From Paramyrothecium sp. XJ0827 (Eukaryota; Ascomycota; Sordariomycetes; Hypocreales; Stachybotryaceae), in assembly GCA_020881915.1 (NCBI GenBank), contig JAJFPB010000002.1, forward strand, positions 434,001 through 498,000: a stretch of 64,000 bases of DNA. The letters are read 5' to 3'. A program made the position numbers and the translations under genes. Below, piece by piece: positions 44,646-55,453 of this stretch (positions within the stretch are counted from its first letter, which is position 1; the number at the start of each line of letters is the position of its first letter). Below the pieces are notes generated by a model. That model made no database searches. It saw only the letters and a program-made list of their open reading frames with translations, and was not told the origin of the DNA.

Positions 44646-46673
44646 ATGGCGACACCGGACAGGACTGCCGCGCGCTGGGCTTTGATTATCGGCATCAACT
44701 ACTATCCGCGCGATCGGAGTCTTCGCGGCGGCGTTGAAGATGCCCATTCGATAGAGCAGCACCTTAGGCACCAAAGCAGCACACCGGTGGAGATTTGTGT
44801 GCTGACGGCGACCTCTCCAGATGACGCCCAGCCTGGGGCACCTCCTATCGAGCAGCCAGAGTTGTGGCCCACCCACAGCAATGTCATCTCGCAACTCAGG
44901 AAAATTCTCGACGTCGCGCATCCCGGTGATTTCGTCTACATTCATTTCTCTGGACATGGCACCCGATTGCCGTTTAGTCCAGAGCCTGGAGGAGACAGCA
45001 GCGAGATACTAGCGCTTGTTTTATTTGAACATGATACCCATGGGCAGAGCTACTTCCGCGGGCAGCATCTGGCCCGGGCTCTGCATAAGATGGTCGAGAA
45101 AGGCCTGCTAGTTACGCTTGTGCTAGATTGCTGTTTTTCAGGCAGCGTAGCACGCGACCCCAATCTTTATGACGTCGGTTTAAGAAGCGTAGACTACGAC
45201 CCTGAAATCGACGCCGCGAGAGTAGAGCAATACCGATTAGACGAGCTTGAATTTAGTGAAAACGGGCGACATGCGGAAATGGAAAGAGACTGGCTGATTG
45301 ATCCCAAGGGATACACGATTCTTTCAGCATGCGGACCGTATGAGAAGGCGTTTGAAGTTCAAATTGAAGGCGGGAGTAGACAAGGAGCTCTCAGTTACTT
45401 TCTTGTCCAGTCTTTGATTACACTCGTTCACCTCGGTGCCAGAATCTCTTATCAATCACTTCACGAAATGATAGCTGCGAAGATTCGGTCATCTTTTCCG
45501 CAGCAGACACCAATGCGATATGGCAACCCTCTTCTTTCATTCTTCGGATCTCTTGTTGCCAAACCCCAGCCTATAAGTTTCTCTGTGTATAGGAAGCGCG
45601 ATGGCCGGCTTCTCTTGAGGGCAGGCCTGGTGCATGGCATATGTACTGGGGACAAATTTGCTCTATACCCGTTGCCTGGCATGGTTGTACCAGTGCAAGA
45701 AGAACATACGCCCATCATTGCGAGAGTGGAAAAAGCTTGCTCATTTGAATCGAACCTAAGTGTGGCCCGAGGAGACTTAATTGAGAGCAGGGGCATCGAA
45801 GCCAGTATGACTGCCAGACAAATATCTAGCCTCTCCTCTCAGCGCATCAGTGTGAAGCTGGCATTCGAGAATGCGCAAAAGGAAGAATGGCAGGCGCATC
45901 ATGTAGGCTCCCAATTCTTGGACCTAATCGCAGGGACAGGAGATACGAATTCTTGCATGTTTGCTGTCACCATCGACGAGGCTAATCACTATAAAATACT
46001 TGGCCCTACGCAACAGAAGATGTTCAGCTTGCCTCGCATTCCAATCAATTCAGAGGGTGCTGTGGAGGATGTCATGCGCATACTGAATCATCTGGCAATT
46101 TTCAAGTATTTCGAGAATGTAGAAAACCGACTGCAAAGCGCTTCATTTCGGAGATCATTTGAATTCAGCACCAAACCTGCCCCTGGCAATGCTGGAACTT
46201 TCGACGTACGCCATGGCGACAAGTGGGGGCTAACAATGAGAAACCATGGGGACAAAACTCTATATGCGGCGGTATTCAACTTCAATCCATCTTGGGGGAT
46301 CGTCAACTTGACAGTCGGTACTGGAGGTGATGAGTACGTTGTGATACCGCCAGTCGAAAATAGAACAAGTGGCAGCAAGACAATCAAGCTAAAGTTGACG
46401 ATACCCGATTCACGGCAGGAGTATCCTGAAAGGACCCAGTTTGAGGATATCATCAAAGTCTTCATCACTAGCAAGGCGACTTCGTTCCCAACTATGGTTC
46501 TTCCTAGTCTAGAGCCGGCAGCTGGACGTTCAAATGACACCTATTTACTCGCCACAGAACTCCAGGGTTTCTTTGAGAGTTTAACAAACAATCACAGCAG
46601 CAGAGCTGGCGCAGAGAGTGAGGATGCAAACTGGGCCACACAAAGCTTCGTGATACGAACGTCGAAGGATTGA
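44646..46673 (+). CDS. Caspase-fold (C14) protein 2
   Basis: A 675-residue, intronless paralogue of the caspase gene at 40260-42203. The domain starts WALIIGINYYPRDRSLRGGV. The catalytic His is at about residue 104 in YIHFSGHGTRL, and the catalytic Cys is at about 163 in LVLDCCFSGSV, where DCC replaces the more usual DSC. The rest matches paralogue 1 in layout: RLLLRAGLVHGICTGDKFAL, VTIDEANHYKILG, DKWGLTMRNHGDKTLYAAVF, and a hydrophilic C-terminus. I start at ATG 44646, since the frame's earlier codon is TTG. No membrane segment or other known domain is seen. Its divergent neighbour is the DUF6594 membrane protein, and the small gene at 46778 converges on its 3' end. Confidence 0.85.
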   Translation: MATPDRTAARWALIIGINYYPRDRSLRGGVEDAHSIEQHLRHQSSTPVEICVLTATSPDDAQPGAPPIEQPELWPTHSNVISQLRKILDVAHPGDFVYIHFSGHGTRLPFSPEPGGDSSEILALVLFEHDTHGQSYFRGQHLARALHKMVEKGLLVTLVLDCCFSGSVARDPNLYDVGLRSVDYDPEIDAARVEQYRLDELEFSENGRHAEMERDWLIDPKGYTILSACGPYEKAFEVQIEGGSRQGALSYFLVQSLITLVHLGARISYQSLHEMIAAKIRSSFPQQTPMRYGNPLLSFFGSLVAKPQPISFSVYRKRDGRLLLRAGLVHGICTGDKFALYPLPGMVVPVQEEHTPIIARVEKACSFESNLSVARGDLIESRGIEASMTARQISSLSSQRISVKLAFENAQKEEWQAHHVGSQFLDLIAGTGDTNSCMFAVTIDEANHYKILGPTQQKMFSLPRIPINSEGAVEDVMRILNHLAIFKYFENVENRLQSASFRRSFEFSTKPAPGNAGTFDVRHGDKWGLTMRNHGDKTLYAAVFNFNPSWGIVNLTVGTGGDEYVVIPPVENRTSGSKTIKLKLTIPDSRQEYPERTQFEDIIKVFITSKATSFPTMVLPSLEPAAGRSNDTYLLATELQGFFESLTNNHSSRAGAESEDANWATQSFVIRTSKD

Positions 46674-46777
46674 GGCGGATGGTTGGTCGCACGAATCATT
46701 GAGTGACGGCAGTATGCCACAGGAGATTGATTGCCAGATTGTCCTATATAACTTTATCTCTGTACTGGTTCATGCTC

Positions 46778-47088
46778 TTAAAAATAGTCTACAAGCTCCA
46801 GTTCCTTCTCCGCGAAAAGTCTCCCAGACAAGTAAATCTTGCCCATTGCGTCACATAGAACGTATTTCCCGTCGCTGGCAGATGATACTTTGAAAGGTCC
46901 TTGACGAGTTCCGCTTGTAACCAGGTATACCTGGTCATTTGGTCGAAATTTGTGCACCTGAAAATGATCAATAGCGCTCTGGCGGACGGATCATGACCAA
47001 AACCACTGACGCTAGAATATTGGTTGATTATAGGGCGGCCTCCATCATCGACGAAGGTAATACTCGGCGCTTGAGTCTGTTGAGACAT
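46778..47088 (-). CDS. Small two-exon protein beside caspase 2, hypothetical
   Basis: A short gene found by splicing. Exon 1 is 47011-47088 (MSQQTQAPSITFVDDGGRPI, then INQYSS) and exon 2 is 46778-46957 (VHKFRPNDQVYLVTSGTRQG onward, ending LELVDYF). They are joined in phase by a 53-bp intron (46958-47010) with a good GTCAGT donor and TTTTCAG acceptor. The product is 85 residues. Exon 2 reads like a small beta-barrel or SH3-like fold (NDQVYL, GPFKV, GKYVLCD), a pattern I associate with short fungal proteins of unknown function. An in-frame ATG at 47142 would add 18 residues. It converges with caspase 2, whose stop is about 105 bp away. Function unknown. Confidence 0.55.
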
Positions 47089-47142
47089 GGTCTCCTGAGG
47101 CGGTTGTGTACTGTCTCTGGCCACCAGTTTAACAATGTTCAT

Positions 47143-48700
47143 TCCAATAAAAGGAGCCCCTCTGGCGACTTACTCAGGCATGTTTCGCTTTACAAAGAAT
47201 TGGCTGGCTGTTTGTGACAAATTTTTACGACAGAATTGCGAGCTAACCAATACCTCAAGAAGCACGGGTATTTAGAGGGGTTTTCTACGAGGCTCTGAAA
47301 CGCAAAATGTGGTGGCGATTTCAAGGGAGTGCAATGTACATTGGCTTCGCTAGTTCGCATCGGCACAAGGCTCTATGAAGGCAAAGTTATCATCCAGCGA
47401 TACAGCCTCGAGTGCATCAGGCAGCAATCGTAAACCGCCGTGGCGCAGCTCATGCAGGCGCCTTACACGTCAGCTCACTTTTATGCAGATGCTCCCAAAG
47501 CCGAGTGTTGTATCAACCAATCGCTTGATGGCTTCGGATACCGAAACAATGCGGACCACAACAATGATGTCCAGGCGTGAAAGGCTACCGTTCCGTTGCA
47601 TCCGAAATTATTCGACTGCAAATGAAATTCCTTTATGCCAAGGCCACTCTAAAGCCTGAGTTCGCCTTGTTAACCCCCTTAGTTATGGAGAGCTAAGATT
47701 AGTAGAACACTCACATTGCCCAAGGATTTGAATCGGTAGTACGACTATTCATCAAGGTAGCTCGTATGAGGCTGAGAATGATTAGTGAGCCTCCAATGAG
47801 CGGCCGAGAGTTTGGACAAGAAGCGGTGCCCGGCACGTTTGAGCACTTGATTTATCGTTTGAAAGTGCAATTTTCGGCACACTATTGCATCATAAACTAA
47901 AGTCGAGACGTTGTGTGAGTGCCGCCAATCGATATTCTAGCCGTGCAATGAAAAGAATGAACAGCCGGATGTGGCCACTCCGTGTTCCGAATGAAAGCAG
48001 TGAGCTGCTTTTATTTTCATATTAACAGCTAATTCATGACTGTACCCTGTTACGAATTAACAGCTTATGCTTGTCTGAACTCTCTCAACACAGAGTCATT
48101 TTCCGCGAGGTCAACATATGGATGAGTTATTTAATCACAATACAGTACCGAGTGTTGCCTGTAAGCAGCTTGAGGCAAAAGCATCCTCTTGGCGCAGAGT
48201 CCCGCTGCCGACTATTACTTTGAATGCCCTGGTTCTGGCGAACTCTCTGGCAAGGCAGCATGAGCCCGGCTTGCTGGTTGACGATAGGACACGTGATGAT
48301 GCACGACGGGAAAGGTTGTCGAGCATGACCCGAAGCCTCTGGGGACAACTGAGGTCAATGTCCACGAAGTGATGTCTGACCACTGCCCTGATGACTTTGT
48401 TCTTTTAGTGACGAGTCCCGTTTCTCCCCTGGGAAGTTGGCCATTCATGGTAAAGTGAAGACATGCAGGACAGAGGGCGCTTGTGTGGCATAAATTCAAC
48501 TGAATCTCATCATTTCAGAAGCGGTTTGCATGCAAGTCCCAAGTTTCTCTCAAGCGAGAGAAACACTTTTCAAATAACTTATTTCTCACGTAATATGAGA
48601 TCCGGTGTAGCAACAACTCATGGAATAATCTGCAACTGTGTATTTCCAAGTACCATATTGCTAAAGCTCAGGCTTGCAGATGTATTCCTCCACCCAAACT
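47143..48700. other. Intergenic with one perfect hairpin
   Basis: About 1.55 kb, no supportable gene. A perfect 9-bp inverted repeat with a 4-bp loop lies at 48543-48564 (GTTTCTCTC, loop AAGC, GAGAGAAAC). Confidence 0.45.
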
Positions 48701-49129
48701 CTAGCCAGAGCACTTGATCCTGCTCCAGTTGGTGCTACCCCTCGTGTTGCAAGCTGGCTTTCCCGCAAAGTACTGCGTTGTTGTTGAGCCCGACACAGCC
48801 TCGCATTTGCCACCATGAACCACAATAGAGTTAGGCTTGAAGTTGGTAGACCCTTCCGAGCAACTCTTGTAGTTTCTGCCGCCGTTCCAGAAGATACGGC
48901 AAAAGTCAAACCCACTCGTGGACCCTCCTGACCAAGGGTTGAATGTTCTGGTGCCAGTGCCTTCCATAGAGTACTGAGACTATTAGGATCGGAGTATATA
49001 TAAACTTGGGCTTTTGTATCTTACATAGCGCGTTGGGTTCTGGTTACAGTCCCCGTTTTCGTAGATGGCAATGCTCCACGCATTAGCAGTGGAGGCCAGA
49101 AGGGCAACGGGAATCAATGAGAACTTCAT
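48701..49129 (-). CDS. Small secreted cysteine-rich protein
   Basis: A 125-residue secreted protein from two exons (49025-49129 and 48701-48973) with a 51-bp GT-AG intron in phase. The signal peptide is MKFSLIPVALLASTANA. The mature chain is about 108 residues, rich in Gly, Ser and Asn, with six cysteines (in GDCNQN, DFCRIF, KSCSEG, GKCEAV, PACNTR and IKCSG), enough for three disulfides. No enzyme motif or known toxin fold is recognised. Size, cysteine count and secretion fit effector-like or surface-acting small secreted proteins of ascomycetes. A TATAAATAG box on the minus strand (49225-49233) lies about 100 bp upstream. Role in host or microbe contact is only inferred. Confidence 0.8.
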
Positions 49130-51308
49130 AATGAATAAGACTGGCGAAGTCGAATTTTGCAAGTAATGTGCTGTCTAAGGCAACTGCTGTGATGGAAGTC
49201 TCGAAATGAAGAGAATTGTCTCGCCTATTTATACTTGCTTGATGCTATCGAAATAGCCGTCTTTCTGGGAGGATTCTGGGAGGATTCTGGGGCCATGGGC
49301 TGTTCTACCCTGGCTAGCCTGATGTGCTGCAACGACCCATAAATTCAGGGCTGTCAAGATGCAAATCTCATGCCGGGGCATCTTGGCGAGGTGCATCCTT
49401 AAGCGGTCTGAGGGTGCCCAGCGCATGCGGTTTGGCTTCGGATAGCTGTTTACCTTTGTTACGTAAAATCATGTAGATTGGATAATTACCCCTTGCGCCT
49501 CCCCGCTATGTGGGGTTCAGCCGAGGCCTCTTGGCGCATCAGACATAGTGGATGGCTCTTGTCCCATGGTTTAGAAGATGCGATTCTGGTTGGGCCGGCT
49601 TCTCCAAAAGGATGAGGCGCTTGCAAGTCATCCAAGACAGTCGCAGCATGACACCAAATTGATCGTAGTGCGATTGGTCTACACGACTTGTAACTGGTTG
49701 GGGGCCATGCATAATTCGGCTGCCGAATGGAACTTTTGCGCCTCTCAAGCTGGCCGCAAGCGAAAAATAGCCAATGCACGGGTCGTCGGAAAGGTGCTGG
49801 TCGTAATATGATACGCTAGGTACAACCTCGGAAAGAGGCGAGTACAGTCGATATAACAGGTACCAAAGGTTGGCCCAGGCAAAAGGAAAGGCAGAGCACT
49901 AAGACACGACTCGTCTGGAGGTCTTTCAGCATGAACAGTGGGGACAGGTGAACATAACTCATACCTCGACCTCTATTGGCCGTGTCTGGGTTTCAGGGGC
50001 CCCGGTCGTCTTGCTCAAGGTCGAAGACAGGTCTTTATGCAGGGTAGCATTCGCTTAAACCAGTCTTGACCACAAGAATTAAATAAGAGAGAGGAGAATA
50101 TAAACTGAATAAAAATATAAGGTAAGCTACTAGTAAAAACCCGCATTGACTGCAGCTTTTCCATTTTTTATGAGCCTTGATTCAATGCATTTGCCTTGGT
50201 ACGAACATCCTGTAAAATCGGGACCAAACCCTGCATCACCTGCAATACAGTCAAGGGCTGCATGTATGCGGCAACGGCCATGGTCGTGAATCTAGGTTAT
50301 AGTAGCTGAAGATGATAGCAATGTGGAAGTGCAATTTACATTTATAAATTCCTCTGCGGGTTTCAACGATTGAGACGCATGATTGGTAAGCGCAATCTGC
50401 ATTTGTCCCATGATAGGCATGTCTACGTCAAGAGAAATGAGCCACTTTAGTGGGTGGCCAGCGGACTTGACATGCGAACTGCGGAGTTTGATATGCGGAC
50501 TTTCTAGATCTTCTTCTCGTAGTTGGTGTGAAGCACCCATATTTGGCAATCAGCCTCCCTTTAGATTCAGTGAACGGCACCTCCCTCGCTTCTTCTGGCC
50601 TCCCCCTGCCGTCAATGTGATGGCCCGAACAATTTTAGACAAGATCAATGACTAGTGCACGATGATGATTCAAGTCAAGAGCTTGGAAGGTCCACAAGCG
50701 AACAGAGCCGTGCCGTGCTGAGAAGGAAGATCACCAATGAGCGCAGCATGAGATAACAAGATGGGAAAGAGGCGTGCGTTTACGTTAAAGATGGAAGCAA
50801 ACGAGGACCAGATAATAGCATACCTTAGCTATAGGGAGATGAAATAAGACGCAGAGTGAAGTGAATTTGCCTCTTAGTACTTGCCGCGGTTCAAAGCAAA
50901 GTCAACAGAACAGCATGCCACGACAAGCCCAAGCGTCCAGAGTAAAAAACAGCCGGGGAACAAGGGGGGAAAAAACCTGGGGCCTACCCAGTCTCGGTAA
51001 CCTACTGGGCGGCAGTATCGGCATTTCGTGGGCCCTGGATGTTTTTCCTCCGCTATTGGGTCCGATGCGCACTAACGGGCTGATTTTCGCCCGCACCCCA
51101 GCCTAGAATGTGAGGTTTGTAATGGGACCGCGAAGCCCACCCGCTGCGTCAAGCTGTCGTCTCCGCAATATAAACAAAGACAAGCCACCTGCATCCTGCC
51201 AACCAAGCTATAAAGACCGAGCAAGCAGAATCAAATCGATTGCAGTACCATCTAGTCATCACGAACAATCAACCATATCACAGTAGCCCACGCAATAGAC
51301 CCATCAGC
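49130..51308. other. Intergenic, 2.2 kb
   Basis: Holds the promoters of two divergent genes. A short tandem repeat of TCTGGGAGGAT occurs near 49264-49290, and a TATAAA box at 51169-51174 lies 135 bp before the dehydrogenase start. The other frames have no domain content. Confidence 0.45.
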
Positions 51309-52454
51309 ATGAAGTCGGCCATTGTCAGGAAGGACATCTCTGTCGAAGTTGTCGACATCGACGTTCCAAACCCTGGCCCCAATGACGTACTGATCAAGGT
51401 GATTGTCGCAGGTAAGTACCGCGTTCTGGAGGAAACGCGAGGAAGAACAATTTGGCCTGACGCAGATCAAGGTTCGAACCCCAAGGACTGGAAGCTCGCC
51501 GTTCTCTGGGGTCGAGAAATGAACAGTGGTGACGATATTGCTGGTCTTGTTGAGGCCGTGGGTGAAAATGTTGTCGGATTCCGTCCGGGCGATCGCGTAG
51601 CTGCGTTCCACGAAATGACGACCTCTCACGGTTCTTTCGCCGAGTATGCTATTGCACCCTATTACACCACCTTTCATATTCCAGACTCGATATCCTTTGA
51701 GGATGCCGCCACAATTCCTCTCGCGGCCTACACCTCCGTTTGCGCGCTGTTCCAGGAACTTGAGTTTCCTGAGCCGTGGTCGCCGATCGCGAAGAACGCG
51801 GAGAAGAACAACATTAAACGCCCGTTGCTCATTTACGGCGCATCGACCGCCACCGGTGCCATTGCCATCAAGCTCGCCGCGGCTGCCAACATCCACCCCA
51901 TCGTAGCGGTTGGTAGTCAGAGGAGCAGCTTTATCAAGCCTTTCCTCGACGAGAACAAGGGTGATCGGCTGGTCGACTATACCTTGTACAAATCGGAGGA
52001 CGAGCTTGTGCAGGCTATCCAGGAGGCTGTGAAGACTAGCGGCGCCCCCGATGGTCGCTGCTGGAAGGCATATGATACCGTGTCTGAAGACAACACGATA
52101 GCCTTGGTGACCAAGGTTATCGCCGGTCCGCCGGATGCTTCTGGCGTCAGGCCGAAGGTAACCAACATCTTCATGAAGACCGAAGCCCCAGGCTCTGACC
52201 CGAGCGTCGACATTGTCTATTCCATGGTAGCGCAGGTCCACGAGAAGAGTGAAAACGACAAGATGATCGGGGTCGTTTGGGGCGCTGCGTTCGCTCGCGG
52301 TCTCCGAGAGGGCTGGTTCACTGCCCACCCTTACGTCGTTGGAGAGAAGGGTCTGGAGGGTCTTTCCGATGGTTTGAAAGGGATTAAGGATGGCACAGTC
52401 CGGGCTCAAAAGTACTTGACGCGTATTGCAGATACTCCTGGCCTTGGCATCTGA
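51309..52454 (+). CDS. Medium-chain dehydrogenase/reductase, trans-enoyl-reductase-like
   Basis: A 361-residue NADPH-dependent oxidoreductase of the MDR superfamily, zinc-independent branch. Exon 1 is 51309-51411 and exon 2 is 51472-52454. The 60-bp intron between them has no stop and would read as 20 extra residues, but removing it gives VIVAGSNPKDWKL, the conserved GxNPxDWK element. Other marks are SGDDIAGLVEAVGENVVGF, GDRVAAFHEM and the nucleotide-binding YGASTATGAIAIKLA. The structural-zinc cysteines of alcohol dehydrogenases are absent. Relatives include trans-acting enoyl reductases such as LovC and many stand-alone quinone or enone reductases. With no polyketide synthase nearby, a stand-alone role is more likely. 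A 385-codon antisense frame is a shadow. Confidence 0.9.
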   Translation: MKSAIVRKDISVEVVDIDVPNPGPNDVLIKVIVAGKYRVLEETRGRTIWPDADQGSNPKDWKLAVLWGREMNSGDDIAGLVEAVGENVVGFRPGDRVAAFHEMTTSHGSFAEYAIAPYYTTFHIPDSISFEDAATIPLAAYTSVCALFQELEFPEPWSPIAKNAEKNNIKRPLLIYGASTATGAIAIKLAAAANIHPIVAVGSQRSSFIKPFLDENKGDRLVDYTLYKSEDELVQAIQEAVKTSGAPDGRCWKAYDTVSEDNTIALVTKVIAGPPDASGVRPKVTNIFMKTEAPGSDPSVDIVYSMVAQVHEKSENDKMIGVVWGAAFARGLREGWFTAHPYVVGEKGLEGLSDGLKGIKDGTVRAQKYLTRIADTPGLGI

Positions 52455-52992
52455 GCTATGTTTTGGATAAGAGCACCCATGAAGAAAAAAGTTTTTAAGC
52501 GAATATATGCAATCCTGCTAGGCAAACACCCGTGATCACACCTCAATCCTCAGGTCACTGGTCTGAACCTAATGCCAGTGCTACGCCCCTGATATCTAGT
52601 AGCGAGCGACCTTCATCGACAAACGCTTTTGCCGCCATTGGATCCCCGTCTGGATTAGTATTAGCACACGTTGACCAACACAGCCATTTCTTGAACCATG
52701 CTTCGACTTAAGGTGTAGTGCATGAGCAGGGCATTTGGCCTGGACGAATTACATTCGCCGATTCAAGCCCAAAACCAACAACCAAAAGTCAGAAATTTGA
52801 GGGCTTTTGTTGGCACTACTCGCTGTTGGTTGTGTAGATGCAACACATGACCAGGCTCCGGTCAATCATCCCCACGCCCAATTTCTTCCTGAACTCAAGT
52901 GAGCTGTCAACCGCCACCCCGTTCTCCTCCTTGGTCTACAGGCTCGGAAGGACTTCGCCATAGCTTATTGCACAACATCTCTCAGCGACACT
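52455..52992. other. Intergenic
   Basis: About 540 bp, upstream of the MFS pseudogene. Nothing supported. Confidence 0.45.
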
Positions 52993-54619
52993 ATGGGTGC
53001 CCCTAACGAGCTCCCGATTGCCCCTGTGGACAGCGTGAAGCATGGTTCAGATTCAAAGAAAACATCCGAATGCCCTCACGACTCCCCTGAGGGAGTTAAC
53101 AGCCCCGCGATGGAGGAGAACAGTGGCAAGAAGTCAAAGGGATTTTTCATGTCGATACTAGCTCTGGCCATCATGAATCTGATCTGCGCCCTGGATGGGA
53201 CCATACTCGCTGTCGCCATTCCTGTTTGCGAAACTCAGCCAGAAGTAGTTTCTCATCCGTGTACAATCATCTGACAAAATTACAGGCAATTGCAAAGGAC
53301 TTGCATGGCACAACCCTTGAGTCGTTCTGGGCGAGCATGTCCTTTCTTCTTGCTGTTGTCGTCACCCAACCAATCTACACCAGTTTTTCGGATATCATGG
53401 GTCGTTTGATCACCCTCTATGCCGCATTTGTGTTGTTCATTGTTGGCTCAATCATTTTTGCGGTTGCTACAAACATGAAAGTGCTTATCTGTGGCCGCGT
53501 AATCCTTGGGCTTGGAGGCGGAGGTCTCGATGTGCTCAACGAGGTTATCCTCGCGGACATCACTACACTCAAAGAACGGCCAGTCTATCTTGGGCTCATG
53601 GCCATGCTTGTCGCTGCAGGTTCCATAATTGGGCCCATTGTAGGAGGAGCCCTTACAGAGCACGCAACATGGCGATGGATCGGATTGATCAATCTTCCTC
53701 TTTGCGCGGTCAATTTAATTCTCGTTTTTTGCTTCCTCAAACTCAAACCTATTCAGTCATAGTTCAGAAGCAAGTTAACACAGTTGGACTTCATCGGGAT
53801 CGGCTCGTACACAACTGGATGCACCTTGATTGCCGTGCCTGTTGCATGGGCCGGCGCGATGTACCCATGGTCATCGTACAAGACAATTGTCCCACATGTT
53901 TTGGCCATAATTATCTTCGGTGTCTTTGTGTGGTACCAGTGTTGCACATCCAGGCCATTGTTTGCTACTCGCATCTTACCAACACCACCTCCATATCGGC
54001 ACTATTTGCGGCGTTAATGCATGGAATAGTCGTCTACAGTATCATATTCTTCGCGCCGCTCTTCTTCCAGGCTGTTTACCTTGAAAGTGCAATGCAGTCC
54101 GCCATCTCCACACTTTCGGTTGCTTGCTTCACCGTGGCCTTCAGTATCATCGGCGCTGTAGTTGTGGAAATAACACGCAAATACAAGTCCCTCATTCTTG
54201 GAAGTTGGATACTTGTCGCGGTGGGCAGTGGCATTCTAACACGTTGGGAAAGACGTACATCTCTTGCCATGAAAGCTGTCTTTCAGATGATTCTTGGCAT
54301 TGGTAATGGCGTTCTCTTTTCCATCATCAATTTGCCTCTACAAGCTAGTGTGCCTCATGTTGATGACATGGGAGTTGCAATGGGCATTCTTATTTCCTTC
54401 AAAAAATTTGGAGCGCTGCTAGGGCTTTCCATATGTTCAACCTTGTTCAACTCCTTGTTCTCACTCGAGTTGGTAAGAGATGGAACGTATCTGAGCCCTT
54501 CGCTGTCCTCAATGACCTTCGCGACGCACATGCGTACAACACCGAAATATAACGGAAAGGGTGTTATCATGCGTGAATTACCACTTACTTCAAATGGCGC
54601 CAAGATACTTAGTGGCTAA
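52993..54619 (+). pseudogene. Drug-type MFS transporter with stop codon and frameshift
   Basis: A 14-helix drug:H+ antiporter-like transporter gene (DHA2/DHA14 type, MFS_1). Exon 1 (52993-53223) carries the start, a hydrophilic head and the first helix (LALAIMNLICALDGTILAVA). A 62-bp intron leads to exon 2 at 53286 with QPIYTSFSDIMGR and GRVILGLGGGGLDVLNEVI (motif C-like). Two lesions follow. TAG at 53760-53762 sits between LKLKPIQS and FRSKLTQLDFIGIG, and an apparent 1-bp deletion near 53980 shifts the frame between FATRIL and TNTTSISALF. The downstream frame to 54619 still encodes the last helices with good conservation, so the damage looks recent. The product, if any, would stop after about six helices. 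Sequencing error should be excluded. Confidence 0.82.
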
Positions 54620-55453
54620 AGGTCTCGAGTTTGGTCTAACGCCATTTATACCTCGTCGAATAGGACGTCTGCAATAACTCGAGAGTTTTGCTGCAATTGC
54701 TTGGAATCTTGTGATGGCTTAGATCCACTGGGCTTCTGAGTATTGCGTGGATCAGGGCTGGGGGTTTTGTTAGACAGAATGTTTATCAAAGGAGCAAAGA
54801 TCTACTAATTTCCGAGAAGTTTCAAACACCACCACTCACGGAGGAGTCTGCGAGCCAACACTGTTCCCATAGCATGAGTATTTGGCTTGTAGAAGAGACG
54901 TCCGTTGATTAATTTAGCTGCGTATAGTTACGTTTGCACAATTTATTCCAATAGCCAGATCTTGTGTAGGCAATGTTGTGAAGTATGAGGAGAATAGCCT
55001 CGTATCAGGAGTGACACTTCAACTATAGGGTAGCCCCGGGCCAGGAAAAATACATTCGTGTTAGAACCTGCGCAGACCCAGAACCGCCATCATAGACCGG
55101 GAAAATACCACGACGACGTCAAATTCGCAGCCACGCATAAGTACTCAAAACCTAAAATCAACTCTATGGATTTAATGGGAGTTCTGAGTAATGGGATGCT
55201 TCATAAACCAATAACATGGCAAGAAACTGGGCAAAGGAGTTGGATAAAGTATAGTGAGTCCCACTAAATTACTGAATAGGGAAGAAGGAACGAGACTATT
55301 ACTTATCTCGAGGTCTCTTTTTCTTTTCTTCGCGTAGCCCATTCTCTCCCAGCTAGTGAAGATGGACCTCAAGAGTTTGCATGTCCAAGTGATAGACACG
55401 TATATAAGAGAAGAGTAAATAAGTAGGACTATAGAAAAAATTATTGATGGACA
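54620..55453. other. Intergenic
   Basis: About 830 bp between convergent ends. Only short frames. Confidence 0.45.

Noticed and set aside
51252..52409. 385-codon open frame on the minus strand
   Set aside because: It lies wholly antisense to the dehydrogenase gene, has no domain and arises from codon composition of the real gene.
51309..52454. LovC-type partner of a polyketide synthase
   Set aside because: Family resemblance is real, but no synthase lies within the window, so a stand-alone reductase is the safer call.
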